In this document: piece after piece, positions 1 to 9,309 of the stretch | Numbering within the stretch: the stretch's first letter is position 1 | Layout of the letters: each line of letters starts with the position of its first letter | From: CALJFL01 sp047633055 | Lineage (GTDB): Bacteria; Pseudomonadota; Gammaproteobacteria; Pseudomonadales; Halieaceae | Direction of reading: 5' to 3' | DNA length: 64,000 nt | Assembly (NCBI GenBank): GCA_047633055.1 | Contig: JBLIEI010000011.1 | Coordinates: 14,306-78,305, forward strand | The notes under the pieces: model-generated | The model's input: only the letters and a program-made list of their open reading frames with translations | What the model was told of the DNA's origin: nothing | Database searches by the model: none | Program-made: the position numbers and the translations under genes

Positions 1-1
1 G

Positions 2-1732
2 TATGCATTTGGGACCAATGTTTTGGTACAGCTAGTGGCGGGCCGCGAGACTGCCGATGGTCTCGAATTGAGTTTGTCCAGTAATCCGGATCTCACCTTG
101 GAAATGATTGATAAAGTGGCGGAGAGTGATCGCGCTTTCGTCATGCTGGCTCAGACCCACGATGATATGCCTTTTATGGAGCTTGATGCGCAGGTTGCCC
201 CTGAGGTATTTGATTACGTGGTGCGTAACCCCAAGTATAACAAGACGCTGTTCGCGGTTCCGAACGCCGCTGTGCCTATACAGGACTATGCCACTGCGCT
301 GCACGCCAGCACCTTGATTGCTGATGGCGGTACCCTGCAAATTGGTATTGGTGCCCTGGGCGATGCGTTGGCCCACGCCTGTATTGTGCGCCAGCAGCAG
401 AACGCAGAGTACCGGCAGATTATTGCCGGTTTGACGCATCAGGAGACCACACTGGCGGAGGATTCAGGTCCGTTCGAACAGGGTTTGTACGTGTCCACAG
501 AAATGTTCGTCAACGGTGTTATGCATCTTATTGAGCGGGGTATCGTCAAACGCAAGGTATACGATCATCTGGCGCTGCAGTTGGGTATTAACAGCGGCGC
601 AATCAGTAGCCGAATTGATGAGCGCCTTTATGAATATGGCCGGGCGCAAGGGTCGATTCCCGCACGACTGGACCAGACCGCTCTCGATGACTTGCAGTAT
701 TGGGGCATAGTGCCTGCCAACGTGAGTATCAATGGCGATGAGCTGGTTATAGAGGGCGATAGTGTTGACAATGACCTGGATAGCGCCGCAACGCGCCAGG
801 CACTGATTCAGAATGGTGAACGAGAGCTGCAACATGGCCGTATCCTGCATGGTGGTTTTTTCCTCGGCCCCAGAGACTTCTACCAAAAGCTACGCGACCT
901 CGACGCTCAGGGCCAGCAACAGATTTGTATGACCGGCGTACGCCGCACCAATCAGTTGTTGCTGGATTACCACCTGTATTGTGCCCAGCGGCAAAAAGCG
1001 CGGTTCATTAACACCGGCATGATTGTCTCTCTCGACGGTTCGGTAGCATCGGACGCACTTGAGGATGGCACTGTGATAAGCGGGGTAGGGGGGCAGTATA
1101 ACTTTGTGGCGATGGCCCAGGACTTGCCAGGCGCACACTCCATACTCTGTATACGCAGTACGCGCGGCGAGCGGAAGCACTTGCAGTCTAATATCGTGCC
1201 ATATTACGGTTACACGACTATCCCCAAGCACCTTCGCGATGTCGTAGTCACCGAGTACGGGATTGCAGACCTGCGCGGGCAGAGTGACTCACAGATTATC
1301 AAACGGCTTATCAATATTGCAGACTCGCGGTTCCAAGACAGTCTTCTGGAGTTTGCCAAGGAGCACGGGAAAGTCGAGCGGGAGTACCATATTCCTCTTG
1401 AGGCTCGGCACAACACGCCGGAGCGCATACAGCAGGTGCTGGCACCCTATCAGAATAGCGGTTTACTGCCGGCCTATCCCTTCGGCACGGATTTAACAGA
1501 TGAAGAGATCGCCTTGGCCGAAAGCTTGCGTAAGATCAGGGCGCTTAGTGAAGAGCCTGGACATTTTATTGCGTCGGCTTTTAAAGCACTGCTGCACAAG
1601 GGGGACGAGGACGCCGCCCGACCTTTTCTCCAGCGCATTCACCTGGAACACCCGGGTACGACCAGGGAATTTTTGGTACAGCAGTTGCTGTTGCTGGAAC
1701 TGGAGGAGCGGGGTCTGCTTAAGGCCAGTTAA
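2..1732 (+). CDS. Acetyl-CoA hydrolase/transferase family protein (5' end outside window)
   Basis: The frame is open from the first bases (YAFGTN...) through 1732, so the start lies upstream of the window and 576 residues are visible. The conserved C-terminal block of acetyl-CoA hydrolase/CoA-transferases is clear at about visible residues 416-426 (TEYGIADLRG), preceded by VVVTEYG and followed by the typical SQIIKRLINIA helix. Members of this family hydrolyse acetyl-CoA or move CoA between acetate and other carboxylates in the cytoplasm. An extra C-terminal segment of about 120 residues after the catalytic fold resembles the long form of the family rather than short succinyl-CoA:acetate transferases. 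The next gene is on the other strand, and no copy of the TGTNCGGACA element seen downstream lies in the visible part, so membership of the adjacent catabolic regulon is undecided. Exact substrate is unknown. Confidence 0.85.
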   Translation, partial: YAFGTNVLVQLVAGRETADGLELSLSSNPDLTLEMIDKVAESDRAFVMLAQTHDDMPFMELDAQVAPEVFDYVVRNPKYNKTLFAVPNAAVPIQDYATALHASTLIADGGTLQIGIGALGDALAHACIVRQQQNAEYRQIIAGLTHQETTLAEDSGPFEQGLYVSTEMFVNGVMHLIERGIVKRKVYDHLALQLGINSGAISSRIDERLYEYGRAQGSIPARLDQTALDDLQYWGIVPANVSINGDELVIEGDSVDNDLDSAATRQALIQNGERELQHGRILHGGFFLGPRDFYQKLRDLDAQGQQQICMTGVRRTNQLLLDYHLYCAQRQKARFINTGMIVSLDGSVASDALEDGTVISGVGGQYNFVAMAQDLPGAHSILCIRSTRGERKHLQSNIVPYYGYTTIPKHLRDVVVTEYGIADLRGQSDSQIIKRLINIADSRFQDSLLEFAKEHGKVEREYHIPLEARHNTPERIQQVLAPYQNSGLLPAYPFGTDLTDEEIALAESLRKIRALSEEPGHFIASAFKALLHKGDEDAARPFLQRIHLEHPGTTREFLVQQLLLLELEERGLLKAS

Positions 1733-1825
1733 GTGTTCAGATTTTTGAAGATTAGGCGCAACGGGCGAGTTGGTGCTGCCAGGTGAACATGCAAAAATGA
1801 ATATATTAACAACGGAACTCTTCGA

Positions 1826-2713
1826 CTAAGTATCACTCGCGGAAGTCTGCGCATCGAGTTCAGCAATGGTTTTGGCGACCAGTTCCGGATCTTCCATAGG
1901 GATAAAATGACTCATGTTGGGTAGGTATATCTCTTTGCCCTGCGGAAGAAGATCGATAAGCCCCTCGTAGGTTGGCGAGCCAGACAAGTTAATCGCAGCT
2001 TGCTCTACAGCGGGCGCACGCATCAGGGTGATCGGTAGTTGTAGTTTCGGCAGCAGGTCGTAAATTTTATCGTTACCCGCCTGGTGCAGGTAAATAGCTG
2101 CCTCATCTAGGGGGTCACAGGCAAGTTCGAGAAAGTTCTCCCCGGGCACTTCAACCAGTGCATAGGCACAGTAGTCGCGTAACACTTCCGGTTGCCAGAT
2201 GCTGAAGGGGAATTTGTCGCGAAAACGTTCGAACATTTCATCGCTGTCGCGCCACCGGTTTTTACGGCGGCTGACCGGGTGCATGTCAGCAGTCATGTTG
2301 GCGAACTCAGGAGCCGCGTCGTAGCGATCCCGAGGCAGTATTACAGGGTCAATTAACACCAGTGCGCGGAAGCGCTCGATGCGCTCGGCCGCGACGCGCG
2401 CGGTGAGATGCCCCCCCAGGCTGTGGCCGACGCCGAGTACGTTCTGCAGGTCGAGACGGTCAAGCAGTTGTTCTATATCTCGGGCCATCAGCAACCAATC
2501 AACATTGCCATGGGCGCCGCTGGCCCCGTGAAAGCGCAGGTCCACTGCGTAGATATGCGCATTGGGTAGCCGCAATACAACCTGGTCCCAGCAACGGCTG
2601 TGAAAGCCGGTAGCGTGAAGCATCATGATCGGGTCGCCCTGGCCCTCCCATTCGTGAACGACCAGAGTGACATCGTGCAATTTCAATTCGTAAAGCTTTG
2701 GTTGCGTGCGCAA
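1826..2713 (-). CDS. Alpha/beta hydrolase
   Basis: A 295-residue cytoplasmic alpha/beta-hydrolase-fold protein with no signal peptide. The oxyanion/cap start HATGFHSRCW, the strand-4 segment YAVDLRFHG and the nucleophile elbow GHSLGG (Ser98) are all present, and the C-terminal SHFIP supplies a likely catalytic His. It is transcribed divergently from the isochorismatase-fold gene at 2817, sharing a 103-bp intergenic region that carries a TGTTCAGACA element. A pair of an alpha/beta hydrolase and an isochorismatase-fold amidase is the arrangement used for N-formylmaleamate and maleamate in nicotinate breakdown (NicD/NicF) and for uracil products (RutD/RutB), so a role in amide or ester cleavage of a pathway intermediate is a reasonable inference. 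The substrate cannot be read from sequence. Confidence 0.85.
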   Translation of the reverse strand: MRTQPKLYELKLHDVTLVVHEWEGQGDPIMMLHATGFHSRCWDQVVLRLPNAHIYAVDLRFHGASGAHGNVDWLLMARDIEQLLDRLDLQNVLGVGHSLGGHLTARVAAERIERFRALVLIDPVILPRDRYDAAPEFANMTADMHPVSRRKNRWRDSDEMFERFRDKFPFSIWQPEVLRDYCAYALVEVPGENFLELACDPLDEAAIYLHQAGNDKIYDLLPKLQLPITLMRAPAVEQAAINLSGSPTYEGLIDLLPQGKEIYLPNMSHFIPMEDPELVAKTIAELDAQTSASDT

Positions 2714-2786
2714 GCTGACCTCTGGTCTGTTAAGGGGGTGTCAAAAAATATCTTACACAACTTTGATGATCGTGAGCTACCCTATG

Positions 2787-2796
2787 TGTTCAGACA
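2787..2796. promoter_or_regulatory. Putative HutC-type operator (TGTTCAGACA)
   Basis: This is one of nine copies of a TGTNCGGACA-like element in the catabolic island. It deviates from consensus in one core base (CA instead of CG) and is followed by T, as in most copies. It lies 20 bp before the ATG of the isochorismatase-fold gene at 2817, just upstream of that gene's Shine-Dalgarno sequence, and 73 bp from the divergent hydrolase start. Assignment to the GntR protein encoded at 22900-23676 is an inference from spacing and distribution. Confidence 0.5.
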
Positions 2797-2816
2797 TCAA
2801 TATACAGGAAAGTGTT

Positions 2817-3443
2817 ATGGCTGAGGCGAAAGACAATTACGAAGGTGTATGGGATGGTCGACTGGGGTTTGGCAAGAAAGCTGTCATTCTCGTCATTGAC
2901 CTGTTGCAGGGCTACACCACCGAAGGTTCGCCACTGTATGCACCGGGTGTTGTGGAGTGCATCAAAGAGGTGCCGGAGGTATTGGACCTGGCGCGAGAGA
3001 AAGGCGTATCCATTATTTATACCCGAGTACTTTATAACCCGCACAATTACGAGGACGGTGGCCTCTGGGTACAGAAGGCTCCGGTGCTTAAAGATCTCGT
3101 CCCTGGGAACCCCTATGCAGAGTTCTGCCCCGAAGTGGTTCCCGCTGAAGGTGACACCGTTATCGTAAAACATTATGCCAGTGTATTTTTTGGCACTTCG
3201 TTATCATCTATGCTGGCCGCACAGGGTGCAGATACCGTGATCCTTGTTGGTTGTACAACCTCAGGTTGTATTCGCGCCTCGGCAGTGGATGCTGTTCAGC
3301 ACGGCTATCGCCCTATTGTTGTTCGTGAATGTGTAGGTGATCGCCACGAGGGACCTCATGAAGCCAATCTGTTTGATATCAATGCTAAGTACGGTGATGT
3401 TATCGGCAAAAATGAGGTGCTTGAATACCTTCACGGCTTGTAA
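2817..3443 (+). CDS. Isochorismatase-fold amidohydrolase (N-carbamoylsarcosine amidase-like)
   Basis: A 208-residue cysteine hydrolase of the isochorismatase/CSHase superfamily, which cleaves amide or carbamoyl C-N bonds. The catalytic triad is visible: Asp28 in LVIDLLQGY, Lys118 in IVKHYASVF and Cys151 in the GCTTSGCIRAS nucleophile loop. That loop is the version shared by N-carbamoylsarcosine amidohydrolase and maleamate amidohydrolase (NicF). The start at 2817 is preferred because AGGAA at 2806-2810 precedes it at good spacing and the upstream extension has no homology-like content. The island encodes a related copy at 12076, with the same nucleophile loop, and a more distant copy at 11256. 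Likely induced together with the deacetylase-fold gene 75 bp downstream, though that gene also has its own element. Confidence 0.88.
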   Translation: MAEAKDNYEGVWDGRLGFGKKAVILVIDLLQGYTTEGSPLYAPGVVECIKEVPEVLDLAREKGVSIIYTRVLYNPHNYEDGGLWVQKAPVLKDLVPGNPYAEFCPEVVPAEGDTVIVKHYASVFFGTSLSSMLAAQGADTVILVGCTTSGCIRASAVDAVQHGYRPIVVRECVGDRHEGPHEANLFDINAKYGDVIGKNEVLEYLHGL

Positions 3444-3451
3444 TTTAACAA

Positions 3452-3469
3452 ATCAATCGATTGGTTGAT
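3452..3469. repeat. Small inverted repeat upstream of deacetylase-fold gene
   Basis: ATCAA-N8-TTGAT arms enclose the perfect 10-bp palindrome CAATCGATTG (3454-3463). It sits between the isochorismatase-fold gene and the gene at 3519, upstream of a HutC-like element at 3492. It could be an operator for a second regulator or part of a promoter; nothing in the sequence decides this. Confidence 0.35.
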
Positions 3470-3491
3470 CTTTCGGTGTAGAATGTAAGTA

Positions 3492-3501
3492 CGTCTAGAC
3501 A
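3492..3501. promoter_or_regulatory. Putative HutC-type operator (CGTCTAGACA)
   Basis: The core GTCTAGAC is a perfect palindrome that matches the classical HutC-subfamily pattern GT-N-TA-N-AC exactly, while the other copies in the island carry CG or CA in the centre. It lies 17 bp before the ATG at 3519 and just upstream of the AAGGAGA ribosome binding site, a position suited to repression. Confidence 0.45.
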
Positions 3502-3518
3502 CTAAAGGGAAGGAGAAT

Positions 3519-4433
3519 ATGACAAAATTAACCCAGTCACCGCACTATGACTATGTGCCTATTATTGACCGCGAACCGTTCAAGTTGCCTGAGGGTAAGC
3601 GGGTAGCGGTCATGCCCTACATCAATATTGAACACTTTCCCGCAGATGTTCCAGGTACCCCATTAGTACCCGGTACCACGGGCTTCACACCTGACCCACT
3701 TAACTATGGTTGGCGTGATTATGGCAATCGAGTCGGTTTGTGGAGGATTATGGACCTGATGGACAGCCTCGGAATGCGCGGTACGGTGTGCTTGAACGGC
3801 GATATAATGCGCGAATACCCTCGAATTATAGAGGAAGGTGAAAAACGCAATTGGGCCTGGATTGGTCACGGCATCAACAATGCGCCAGCTAACTTTATTG
3901 GCAATATACGCAATGCCGACGGTTCATTGAACATGCTATCCGAGGAAAAGGAACGTTCTCTCCTGGAAGCCGTTTTGAATACCATGGAAGAAACCCTGGG
4001 ACGTAAAACGAAAGGTTGGTTGTCGCCATTTCTCACTCATACTGATAACACGCCGCGTTTGTTGGAAGAATACGGCGTGGAATACCTTTGCGATTACACG
4101 GCTGACGATCATCCATTCAGGTTCAATACGCCAAAAAACCAATTGATTTCGGTACCTTATACGGTAGATCTGAATGATATACCGGCATTTTTGAACGTTG
4201 GTGTTTCTCCTGAAGCCTTTGGCGACATGATTATCGATCAGTTTGATGTTCTCTATGGGGAGGGTGCCACCAACGCCCGTTGCATGCCTATCTGCCTGCA
4301 TACCTTCCATGTTGGGCAGCCCAACAAGTTCAAACATCTCAAGCGCGCCTTCGAGTACATTGCAAAACATGATGACGTTTGGCTGACTACAGGCGACGAG
4401 GTCAACGATTGGTATCGCAAAGAGTATATGTAA
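3519..4433 (+). CDS. Polysaccharide deacetylase-fold protein (PuuE/allantoinase-like)
   Basis: A 304-residue protein of the NodB/polysaccharide-deacetylase fold, in the cytoplasmic subgroup that includes cofactor-independent allantoinase PuuE. It has no signal peptide, which argues against a cell-wall deacetylase. Recognisable blocks are VAVMPYINIEHFP at the first strand, WAWIGHGINN at the metal-ligand loop, WLSPFLTHTDNTPRLLEEYG and the late HTFHVGQPNKFKHL. In the first block the usual Asp dyad is replaced by IEH, and the second loop has one His where many deacetylases have HxxxH, so metal use is uncertain. AAGGAGA at 3510-3516 supports the start. The location between an amidase and an SDR/CoA-transferase pair suggests hydrolysis of a cyclic amide or N-acyl intermediate, an inference only. 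Confidence 0.82.
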   Translation: MTKLTQSPHYDYVPIIDREPFKLPEGKRVAVMPYINIEHFPADVPGTPLVPGTTGFTPDPLNYGWRDYGNRVGLWRIMDLMDSLGMRGTVCLNGDIMREYPRIIEEGEKRNWAWIGHGINNAPANFIGNIRNADGSLNMLSEEKERSLLEAVLNTMEETLGRKTKGWLSPFLTHTDNTPRLLEEYGVEYLCDYTADDHPFRFNTPKNQLISVPYTVDLNDIPAFLNVGVSPEAFGDMIIDQFDVLYGEGATNARCMPICLHTFHVGQPNKFKHLKRAFEYIAKHDDVWLTTGDEVNDWYRKEYM

Positions 4434-4444
4434 CGTCTAGGCGG

Positions 4445-5209
4445 CTACAGAAATACATCACCGCCATTGGGACTTAGGCACTGGCCGCGAAAATGTGCGG
4501 CGCCATCGCTGGCAAGAAAAATATAGGTTCCCACAATGTCGTCAACTTCAGCCAGCTTGCCGCGGGGTATAGCCTGGCGTATTCCGTCGAGAATTTCCTT
4601 AGGGACATCTTCTAGAATCGGTGTCATGGTGGCTCCTGGTGCCACGCAATTGGCGCTTATATTGCGACTGCCGATCTCTAAAGTAAGTGTTCGGGTAAAA
4701 GATAAAATCGCGCCTTTTGCTGCGGTATAGTGAGCGAATCCGGGCGCGCCCTTGTACGCCAGTTGTGATGCGGTGTTAATAATTCGCCCTGAGTCCTGTT
4801 GATACATTATCGGTAGTGCGGCTCTCGTACATAAAAAGGTACCGGTCACATGCACGCCCATAACAGCCTGCCAATCTGCGAGCGTGATGTCCTCGATAGG
4901 GGCTGAGCGCGCGATTCCTGCATTGTTGATCAGAATGTCGAGTCGGTTAGCTTCTGTCATCAAGCTGTCGAACATTTTTTTGACGTCTGTCTCGTTACTC
5001 ACGTCGGCCGGTGCCAGTGAGGCTTTGCCGCCGTCGGCTTGAATGCTGGCTTGTACACTCGCCGCTGCCTCGCTGCCCTCGCCGGGTGGAAAGTTAATGA
5101 ACACATGGCAGCCGGCGTTGGCCAGCGCAATTGCTACGCCGCGGCCAATGCCTGATGAGGCGCCTGTTACTAGCGCAACTTTACCGCTGTGGTCTGTCGT
5201 TATGGTCAT
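4445..5209 (-). CDS. SDR family oxidoreductase (FabG-like)
   Basis: A 254-residue classical short-chain dehydrogenase/reductase. The NAD(P)-binding TGASSGIG spans residues 15-22, the NNAG motif 95-98, and the catalytic Ser148, Tyr161 and Lys165 (YTAAK) are in place. The product likely interconverts a hydroxy and a keto group. The start at 5209 is preferred over an upstream ATG because AGGAAT lies about 8 bp before it on the minus strand and the 30 extra residues look non-coding. It is divergent from the CoA-transferase gene at 5384 over 174 bp; no clear HutC-like element was found in that spacer. Confidence 0.88.
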   Translation of the reverse strand: MTITTDHSGKVALVTGASSGIGRGVAIALANAGCHVFINFPPGEGSEAAASVQASIQADGGKASLAPADVSNETDVKKMFDSLMTEANRLDILINNAGIARSAPIEDITLADWQAVMGVHVTGTFLCTRAALPIMYQQDSGRIINTASQLAYKGAPGFAHYTAAKGAILSFTRTLTLEIGSRNISANCVAPGATMTPILEDVPKEILDGIRQAIPRGKLAEVDDIVGTYIFLASDGAAHFRGQCLSPNGGDVFL

Positions 5210-5383
5210 AGAGTAATATTCCTGATGCGTTATAAATATCTGATATTTTACTCGAGTGACAGTTACACTGGCGGCGCAGTGAGTCAAGCTCATCCTCAAT
5301 TAAGTGACCAGTCGAAGTATTACGCTGAGCAATTCGGTCTTCTGGGATTCTTATCCACTAAAATTTACTAGCGCGAGAACATT

Positions 5384-6559
5384 ATGAAGTTGGAAGGTTT
5401 AACCGTAATTGATTTGTCTCTTTTTCTCCCCGGGCCTGCAGTATCTTTGATGATGGCAGACCACGGTGCCAGGGTGATCAAGGTAGAGAATCCGGCTTCA
5501 CCCGAGCCGACGCGCTCTAGCCAGTTTTTCCCCTGGACCCAAGGCGAAAGCACCGTGATGTTCCGCACGACCCAGCGCGGAAAAGAAAGTCTGACCCTGA
5601 ACCTGAAAAGCCCCAGAGCTAAAGAGTTGCTGCTGGAGCTGGCAGCCACGGCTGATGTGTTCATTGAAAGCTTTCGACCCGGAGTAATGAAGCGCCTGGG
5701 GATTGATTACGATGTGATTCGCGCTATTAATCCCAAGATTGTTTATTGTTCGCTCTCGGCGTTTGGGCAGGATGGGCCGTGGCGAGATAAGCCCGCACAC
5801 GATACGGCTGCTGTCGCTGCCGCCGGCGTTTTGAGCTTAACGCGGTCACCGTCGGAAGACTCGGGCCCGGCGATCATCGGTGTTGCTATCTCAGATATGT
5901 TGTCATCACACTTGGCCTTTGGCGGCATCATGATGGCGCTTTATCGGCGACACACCTCGGGCGAGGGCGACTATATCGATATCAGCATGTTTGAGTCGGT
6001 ACTTAATGCCTCGCCCAATATTGTTGGCCCGGTGTTTAGTGCAGGGGAGACTCCTGACCGCTTACAGGAGCGCACGCATGGAGGTAACGCCATGCTGAAT
6101 ATCTATGAACTCAGTGACGGCAATCATATAGCGCTCGGTGGTGGTGAGCATAAATTTGTCGAGGCGCTGTTCAATGGCCTGGGTTGTCCAGATTTTGTCC
6201 AACTTGTTACGGGGCCGGCGGGTCAAGGGCATCATGAAGCGATCGCTTTTTTGAGGGAAACCTTTAAGCAGCGCAGCAGACCGGAATGGGAGGCCTGGTT
6301 CGAAGGGAGAGATATTTGCTGGATGCCAGTGATGACTCTCGACGAAGCATGGGATACCGAGCACGTTTGGGCCAGGGAGATGCGAATACGGGATGAGCAG
6401 GGTAATGATCATATGGGTATTCCCATTAAATTCCGTAATGAGCCGGGCGGCGTGCAGTTTGGGCTTGCTAAAGTTGGGGAGCACACCGAGTCCATACTGA
6501 CCAATTTGGGCTGCTCGGCGGGCGAGCTAGCCACATTGCGGGCCGAAGGTGCTATCTAG
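5384..6559 (+). CDS. CaiB/BaiF family CoA-transferase
   Basis: A 391-residue class III CoA-transferase, the first of three in the island. N-terminal signature LEGLTVIDLSLFLPGPAVS, the VIKVENP strand and the TLNLKSP block are typical. The catalytic aspartate that forms the acyl-aspartyl intermediate is assigned to Asp171 in ISDMLSSH, by comparison with the position seen in oxalate/carnitine CoA-transferases and methylacyl-CoA racemases. The function is probably activation of a carboxylate with CoA taken from another thioester. Three paralogues in one cluster suggest that more than one carboxylate is activated, or that some copies act as racemases. The ribosome binding site is weak. Confidence 0.88.
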   Translation: MKLEGLTVIDLSLFLPGPAVSLMMADHGARVIKVENPASPEPTRSSQFFPWTQGESTVMFRTTQRGKESLTLNLKSPRAKELLLELAATADVFIESFRPGVMKRLGIDYDVIRAINPKIVYCSLSAFGQDGPWRDKPAHDTAAVAAAGVLSLTRSPSEDSGPAIIGVAISDMLSSHLAFGGIMMALYRRHTSGEGDYIDISMFESVLNASPNIVGPVFSAGETPDRLQERTHGGNAMLNIYELSDGNHIALGGGEHKFVEALFNGLGCPDFVQLVTGPAGQGHHEAIAFLRETFKQRSRPEWEAWFEGRDICWMPVMTLDEAWDTEHVWAREMRIRDEQGNDHMGIPIKFRNEPGGVQFGLAKVGEHTESILTNLGCSAGELATLRAEGAI

Positions 6560-6600
6560 GAAATGTTGATTATGACCATTGTGGCTTCAAATACCCTGAT

Positions 6601-6610
6601 TGTACGGACA
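6601..6610. promoter_or_regulatory. Putative HutC-type operator (TGTACGGACA)
   Basis: A full match to the island consensus, identical to the copy at 10285, followed by T. It is 78 bp upstream of the TonB receptor start, placing the uptake receptor in the same predicted regulon as the enzymes. Confidence 0.6.
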
Positions 6611-6688
6611 TGTGTCTTGATTTTCTGGTTGAGAATCCGCATAGTCAGCCCAATCGTCAAAACTAAGTCAAAACCGTTGGAGAGTCCC

Positions 6689-9295
6689 ATGAGCAATAAG
6701 TTCCGATTTAGACCACTATATTTGTCAGTTCTAATGGCGTTGCCCGCCGTAGGAACTCTGACAATTGTGAGTAACGCGCAGGCAGCGCAGCTAGAAGAGA
6801 TTGTAGTGACAGCACGGGCTCGCTCTGAGACCCTGCAAGACGTTCCTGCCACCATTACTGCGTTTACCGAAACCGATATACGAACCATGGGTGTACAGCG
6901 CGCAGAGGACTTCATTTATATGACGCCTGGCGTGACCTTCGTCAACACCGTAGAGGCCGGCGATAGCTCGCTGAGTATACGTGGCATTTCTGGTGCACGT
7001 GACGGCGAGACCAACTTTGCTTTCATTGTTGATGGGATTTTGTACACGAACCCGTCCGCCTTTAACCGTGAATATCCGGATTTGACACAAATTGAAGTGC
7101 TCAAAGGACCGCAGGGAGCACTCTACGGTCGTTCTGCTTCTGGTGGTGCGGTTATTATGTCTACCAGTAAGCCAACAGACGAATTTGAAGGTAGGGTCAT
7201 GGTCTCTGCGGCAGAGGATAATACCTATACCGCTATGGCGACCATTGCGGGTCCGTTGGGCGAGAATGTCGCTGGCCGCTTGACCGTCGATCATCGAACA
7301 ACAGATGGCTTCTTTGAGAATGAGTATCTCAACGATAATGTGGTGGATGATTATGAAGAGACGGGTATAAGTGCTCGACTGGTGTTTGATCCCAGCGAGA
7401 CCCTCAGCTTTGACGCTAAACTACGTTACTCGGAGGTAGAAGCTGCCGCTATTGCGTTTAACGCGGCTTTTGAACTGCCGTTTTTTGTCGGTGCACTCGA
7501 TGGAGTTCCCGGCGTTGATTCACAAGCGGCTTCGATAGATGTGAACGATTTCGATTTTGTCTTCTCTCCCAGCGTCGATCCTAACAACAAACAGGAGACG
7601 ATAGAGTTCTCTGTCAAAATGGATATGGAGCTTGATGTTGGCACCCTGACTGCCTGGACTCTTTACTCTGACCAAGAACAGAGCTTTATTGCCGACGGCA
7701 CGTCGGGTGCCTTCGGCTTCTATGACGACACTACAGCCTGCCAGGAGAGCGCAGTGGCGCGCTCTACCTTTGCAGGGGATGGCGCACCGATGCAACAGCC
7801 CACCTTCAATTTGGATGGTACGCCCGGAGGCAGGTTCTTGCCGCCGTATAGCCCTACAACCTGCGACGGTTACCAGACCCAAGAGCGTAACCAGGAAGAC
7901 TTCAGTGCGCAAATCCAGTTAACTTCATCCGGCGATGGCGCCTTGCGTTGGCAGGTCGGTGCTTACTATTTGAATATCGAACGTACCGCAGGGGCGGCTC
8001 AGCTTGAAGACAACGGTAGCGGCAATTTGCCAACTAGCCTTGTCAACGAGTTCACTGACGCCCTCGTACTGGATGAATTTACCACTGATGTTTTTGCGGT
8101 ATTTGGCTCGATAAACTATGACATAAGCGACCGTATGGAATTATCGGTTGCAGTCCGCTATGACCGGGAAGAACGTGAGGTGGAGAACAAGGTTCCTAGC
8201 CCAGCCGACGGATTTTTGTCCACTAACATAGATTATTGTGATGATTTCTTTGCGGGTGGTTGTACGCTTAACGGAGTTCCTCTTGATGGCACTCCGTGGA
8301 ACCCCGCATTCATTGACCTGGATACGGGCGAAGTAAGTGCCTCTGTCCCCGATCGTGATGAGACATTCGATGCGATTCAACCCAAGATCAGCCTGACCTA
8401 TGACGTGAGCGAAAATACCACGCTGTTTGGTAGCTGGGGTGTAGGCTTCAAGACAGGCGGCTTTAATAATCTGGGCGCCACCGAGACGATCGAGTTGTTT
8501 CTGGTGAATCCGGACGGCTTGCCGATTGCGCCACCTGAAATTTACGAGGAAGAGACCTCCAGCGCGTTTGAGCTGGGCTTTAGCACAACACTACTTGATG
8601 GCGCTATGCAGTTGAACGGCGCGATCTTCTACACTGAAGTAGACGACATGCAGTTCTTTGAATTCTACGTGGGCCCTTTCGGCTTGTTGCGCGTGGTTGA
8701 GGCGATCGATGAAGCAACCATTCAGGGTTTTGAACTGGGTGCTTCCTGGCAGATGGCTGACTCGCTGCGTCTTGATGCGGGCTATAGTCAAATCGATGGT
8801 GAAATTGATGAGATGAGTGTCCGCCCTTATGTGTCAGGTAACGACATTCCCAATCTTGCAGAGTTTACCGCTAACGTTGCGCTCACTTGGAATCAGGAGT
8901 TAGCTGGTCTAGATTTCCTGGCAAGAGTGGAGTACGCGTATCAGGGCGATATTTTCTATCATGTCGTTCAAGGCAATGACCTGGATTCGCCAAACCGCGG
9001 CGAGCCTGGACTTGGTATTGCGCCTGACAACTCCGTTCCTGCTTTTTTACAAGACCTCACAGGTTCAGGTACTGGCTTACCCACCAGCTATGAAAATACT
9101 CAAGTTGATGGCTATGGGATCATGAATCTGCGTCTGGGTGTAAGTGGCGAAAACTGGCGTATAACCGCCTTTGCTCGCAACTTACTCGATGAAGAGTTCA
9201 TTGGTGAAGTCATCCTCGCACCAGAGTTCGGCGGCGGTTTTGTCACCCCGGGTAACCTGCGCAGAGCCGGTGTCGAGTTGGAATATATGTTCTAG
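6689..9295 (+). CDS. TonB-dependent outer-membrane receptor
   Basis: An 868-residue receptor. The start at 6689 has TTGGAGAG just upstream and gives a Sec signal peptide ending near NAQA; upstream in-frame codons lack signal-like features. A TonB-box-like segment EEIVVTARA is followed by the plug domain (TETDIRTMG, IRGISGARDG, LKGPQGALYGR) and a long beta-barrel ending in an aromatic residue (YMF). The Glu-Glu-Ile-Val-Val-Thr-Ala-Arg start is common in receptors for carbohydrates, aromatic compounds and other large nutrients. It stands alone between a HutC-like element and a strong terminator, and is probably the entry port for the substrate of the island. Ligand unknown. Confidence 0.93.
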   Translation: MSNKFRFRPLYLSVLMALPAVGTLTIVSNAQAAQLEEIVVTARARSETLQDVPATITAFTETDIRTMGVQRAEDFIYMTPGVTFVNTVEAGDSSLSIRGISGARDGETNFAFIVDGILYTNPSAFNREYPDLTQIEVLKGPQGALYGRSASGGAVIMSTSKPTDEFEGRVMVSAAEDNTYTAMATIAGPLGENVAGRLTVDHRTTDGFFENEYLNDNVVDDYEETGISARLVFDPSETLSFDAKLRYSEVEAAAIAFNAAFELPFFVGALDGVPGVDSQAASIDVNDFDFVFSPSVDPNNKQETIEFSVKMDMELDVGTLTAWTLYSDQEQSFIADGTSGAFGFYDDTTACQESAVARSTFAGDGAPMQQPTFNLDGTPGGRFLPPYSPTTCDGYQTQERNQEDFSAQIQLTSSGDGALRWQVGAYYLNIERTAGAAQLEDNGSGNLPTSLVNEFTDALVLDEFTTDVFAVFGSINYDISDRMELSVAVRYDREEREVENKVPSPADGFLSTNIDYCDDFFAGGCTLNGVPLDGTPWNPAFIDLDTGEVSASVPDRDETFDAIQPKISLTYDVSENTTLFGSWGVGFKTGGFNNLGATETIELFLVNPDGLPIAPPEIYEEETSSAFELGFSTTLLDGAMQLNGAIFYTEVDDMQFFEFYVGPFGLLRVVEAIDEATIQGFELGASWQMADSLRLDAGYSQIDGEIDEMSVRPYVSGNDIPNLAEFTANVALTWNQELAGLDFLARVEYAYQGDIFYHVVQGNDLDSPNRGEPGLGIAPDNSVPAFLQDLTGSGTGLPTSYENTQVDGYGIMNLRLGVSGENWRITAFARNLLDEEFIGEVILAPEFGGGFVTPGNLRRAGVELEYMF

Positions 9296-9309
9296 CGATA
9301 ACATGAGCG

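Noticed and set aside
5210..5383. Possible tenth operator (TGACCAGTCG near 5306) between the SDR and CoA-transferase genes
   Set aside because: It differs from the consensus at three of ten positions.
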